Shown here in pieces: positions 62,996 through 64,000 of a stretch of DNA of 64,000 nucleotides (the first letter of the stretch is position 1; the number at the start of each line of letters is the position of its first letter). Source of the stretch: Drosophila pseudoobscura. Its lineage: Eukaryota; Arthropoda; Insecta; Diptera; Drosophilidae. The translations under genes and the position numbers were made by a program. The DNA lies in contig NC_046683.1 in the NCBI RefSeq assembly GCF_009870125.1, positions 67,347,869 through 67,411,868 of the forward strand. The letters run 5' to 3'. Below the pieces are notes generated by a model. The model was not told the DNA's origin. It made no database searches and saw only the letters and a list, made by a program, of their open reading frames with translations.

Positions 62996-64000
62996 TTACT
63001 GAGCCTCATCCTCCAGGAAGAAGAACTGGCCAGAGCGCTTTTGTTCCGTATCCTTGACCGAAGCGTTCTTGTTGATGCGGGGCCTGAAGTTGTTGGGATC
63101 ACGACGGAACGTAATGCCCAGAAGTTCGAGGAAGCGGTTCATGCCATTCAGAAGCGATTGGGGGGAGAAAGCAGTCGTCTTCACCGAGGGCTGGCCCTCG
63201 ATAACAATGACACGGTCCGCGAGATATGTGGCCATGATGAAATCGTGCTCTACCACAAATCCGGTTTTCTTGGCGTGCAAAATGTAGCTGCAAAATGAGC
63301 ATATCATTAGTATCAGTTTGGTTACAAGTTTATGTTTTACACAGGTCAACGTACCGCTTGATAACCTTGGCAGCCACCAGACGCTGCTCCGAATCCAAGT
63401 AGGCGGAGGGTTCATCAATGAGGTAGACATCCGCCGGCTTTCCCAGGCACAGAACCAATGCTACGCGCTGCAATTCACCACCGGAGAGGTTCTGCACTTC
63501 CTGGTCCATGATTTCCTCGATTTTCATGGGCTTCATCACATCTGCAATGAACTGGGGATGCACATAGGCATCGCGAATCTTATCGTGCAGCAAATGACGG
63601 ACATGATTCTGGAATTTTGGGGAAATCTTCTGCGGCTTGTAGGAAATGTTGAGCATGGGAAGATCCACCTCTCCATCGGGTTGCAGATTACCGGCCAGCA
63701 GCCTAATGAACGTTGTCTTGCCAGTACCGTTCTCGCCGAGCAGCACCAGGATCTCAGAGTCGCTGAAATGACCCTTCTCGACAGTCAGCTCGAACTTGCC
63801 AAGGGTTTTCACCATTGAGGGGTAAACATAGTGGTTCATCCGCTTTATTTCCTCTTCCGTAGCCGATTCCGATACCTTGAACGTGAGAGACTCCGTGCGG
63901 AAACGCATGTTCTCGGTGGGTACAAAGCCGTCCAGGAAAATGTTGATGCCTTCGCGCACCGAGAAGGGCATAGTAACGACGCCGTAACAACCGGGCACAC
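62996..64000 (-). CDS. pix: ABCE1 / RLI ribosome-recycling ATPase, C-terminal half (cut by window edge)
   Basis: Pixie, the ABCE1 family ATPase that splits ribosomes after termination and supports initiation. Two exons are visible: 63355 to beyond 64000, and 62996-63287, joined across a 67-nt intron (donor gtacgt, acceptor ttttgcag); the stop is TAA at 62998-62996. About 310 residues of an expected roughly 610 are present. The window begins in the hinge/NBD2 region ([20 protein letters not shown]). NBD2 is complete: Walker [10 protein letters not shown], signature LSGGELQRV, Walker [13 protein letters not shown] and switch histidine VVEHD. The N-terminal Fe-S domain and NBD1 lie outside the window. 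The methionine near 63998 is internal, not a start. Confidence 0.97.

Noticed and set aside
1..64000. tRNA, rRNA, CRISPR or bacterial-type operon signals
   Set aside because: Looked for and not seen; the window is eukaryotic, and I found no cloverleaf with A and B boxes. MicroRNA hairpins cannot be judged by eye at this scale.

Overview
The window is insect nuclear DNA, almost certainly from a Drosophila. It has short introns of about 55-90 nt beside introns of several kb, AATAAA-type poly(A) signals, CAG/CAA-rich coding repeats, and many (CA)n, (TA)n and CATA microsatellites. Five genes can be reconstructed and all five are recognisable Drosophila orthologues. I think the species is outside the melanogaster subgroup. 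From memory, the melanogaster orthologues of the two largest genes lie far apart on 3L (Ac78C at 78C, RasGAP1/Gap1 at 67C), whereas here they are neighbours. An obscura-group species is my best guess, not a demonstrated fact.

Layout: (1) 1-2.4 kb, no supported gene; an AT-rich repeat fragment at 389-450. (2) 2470-4161, minus strand: intronless asparagine synthetase (AsnS), with a TATA-like box and an ATF4/C/EBP-type composite site just upstream. (3) 4.5-17.8 kb, long non-coding stretch. (4) 17779-34029, plus strand: an AC8-class membrane adenylyl cyclase (Ac78C), 23 coding exons and about 1815 aa. It includes a 44-nt first coding exon 7 kb upstream of the rest. (5) 34.8-38.0 kb, intergenic, ending in a block of an interspersed repeat. 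(6) 38748-54057, plus strand: RasGAP1 (C2-C2-RasGAP-PH-Btk), five exons with a 10.1-kb first intron. (7) 55.7-57.3 kb, a second large copy of the repeat. (8) 57715-60686, plus strand: the catalytically dead myotubularin MTMR9 (probably CG5026), seven exons. (9) 61743-62700, plus strand: a decayed ZAD-C2H2 zinc-finger gene. (10) 62996-64000, minus strand: the C-terminal half of pixie (ABCE1), cut by the window edge.

The intact genes do not form a pathway. They cover amino-acid synthesis, cAMP and Ras signalling, phosphoinositide control and ribosome recycling. The most unusual feature is the interspersed repeat. One module of it lies just upstream of three unrelated genes (AsnS, RasGAP1, MTMR9), and in every case it points toward the gene in the same orientation. 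Another module carries an antisense, protein-like conserved segment. All exon limits come from reading splice consensus, reading phase and protein-family similarity by eye. UTR ends and promoters are much less certain.
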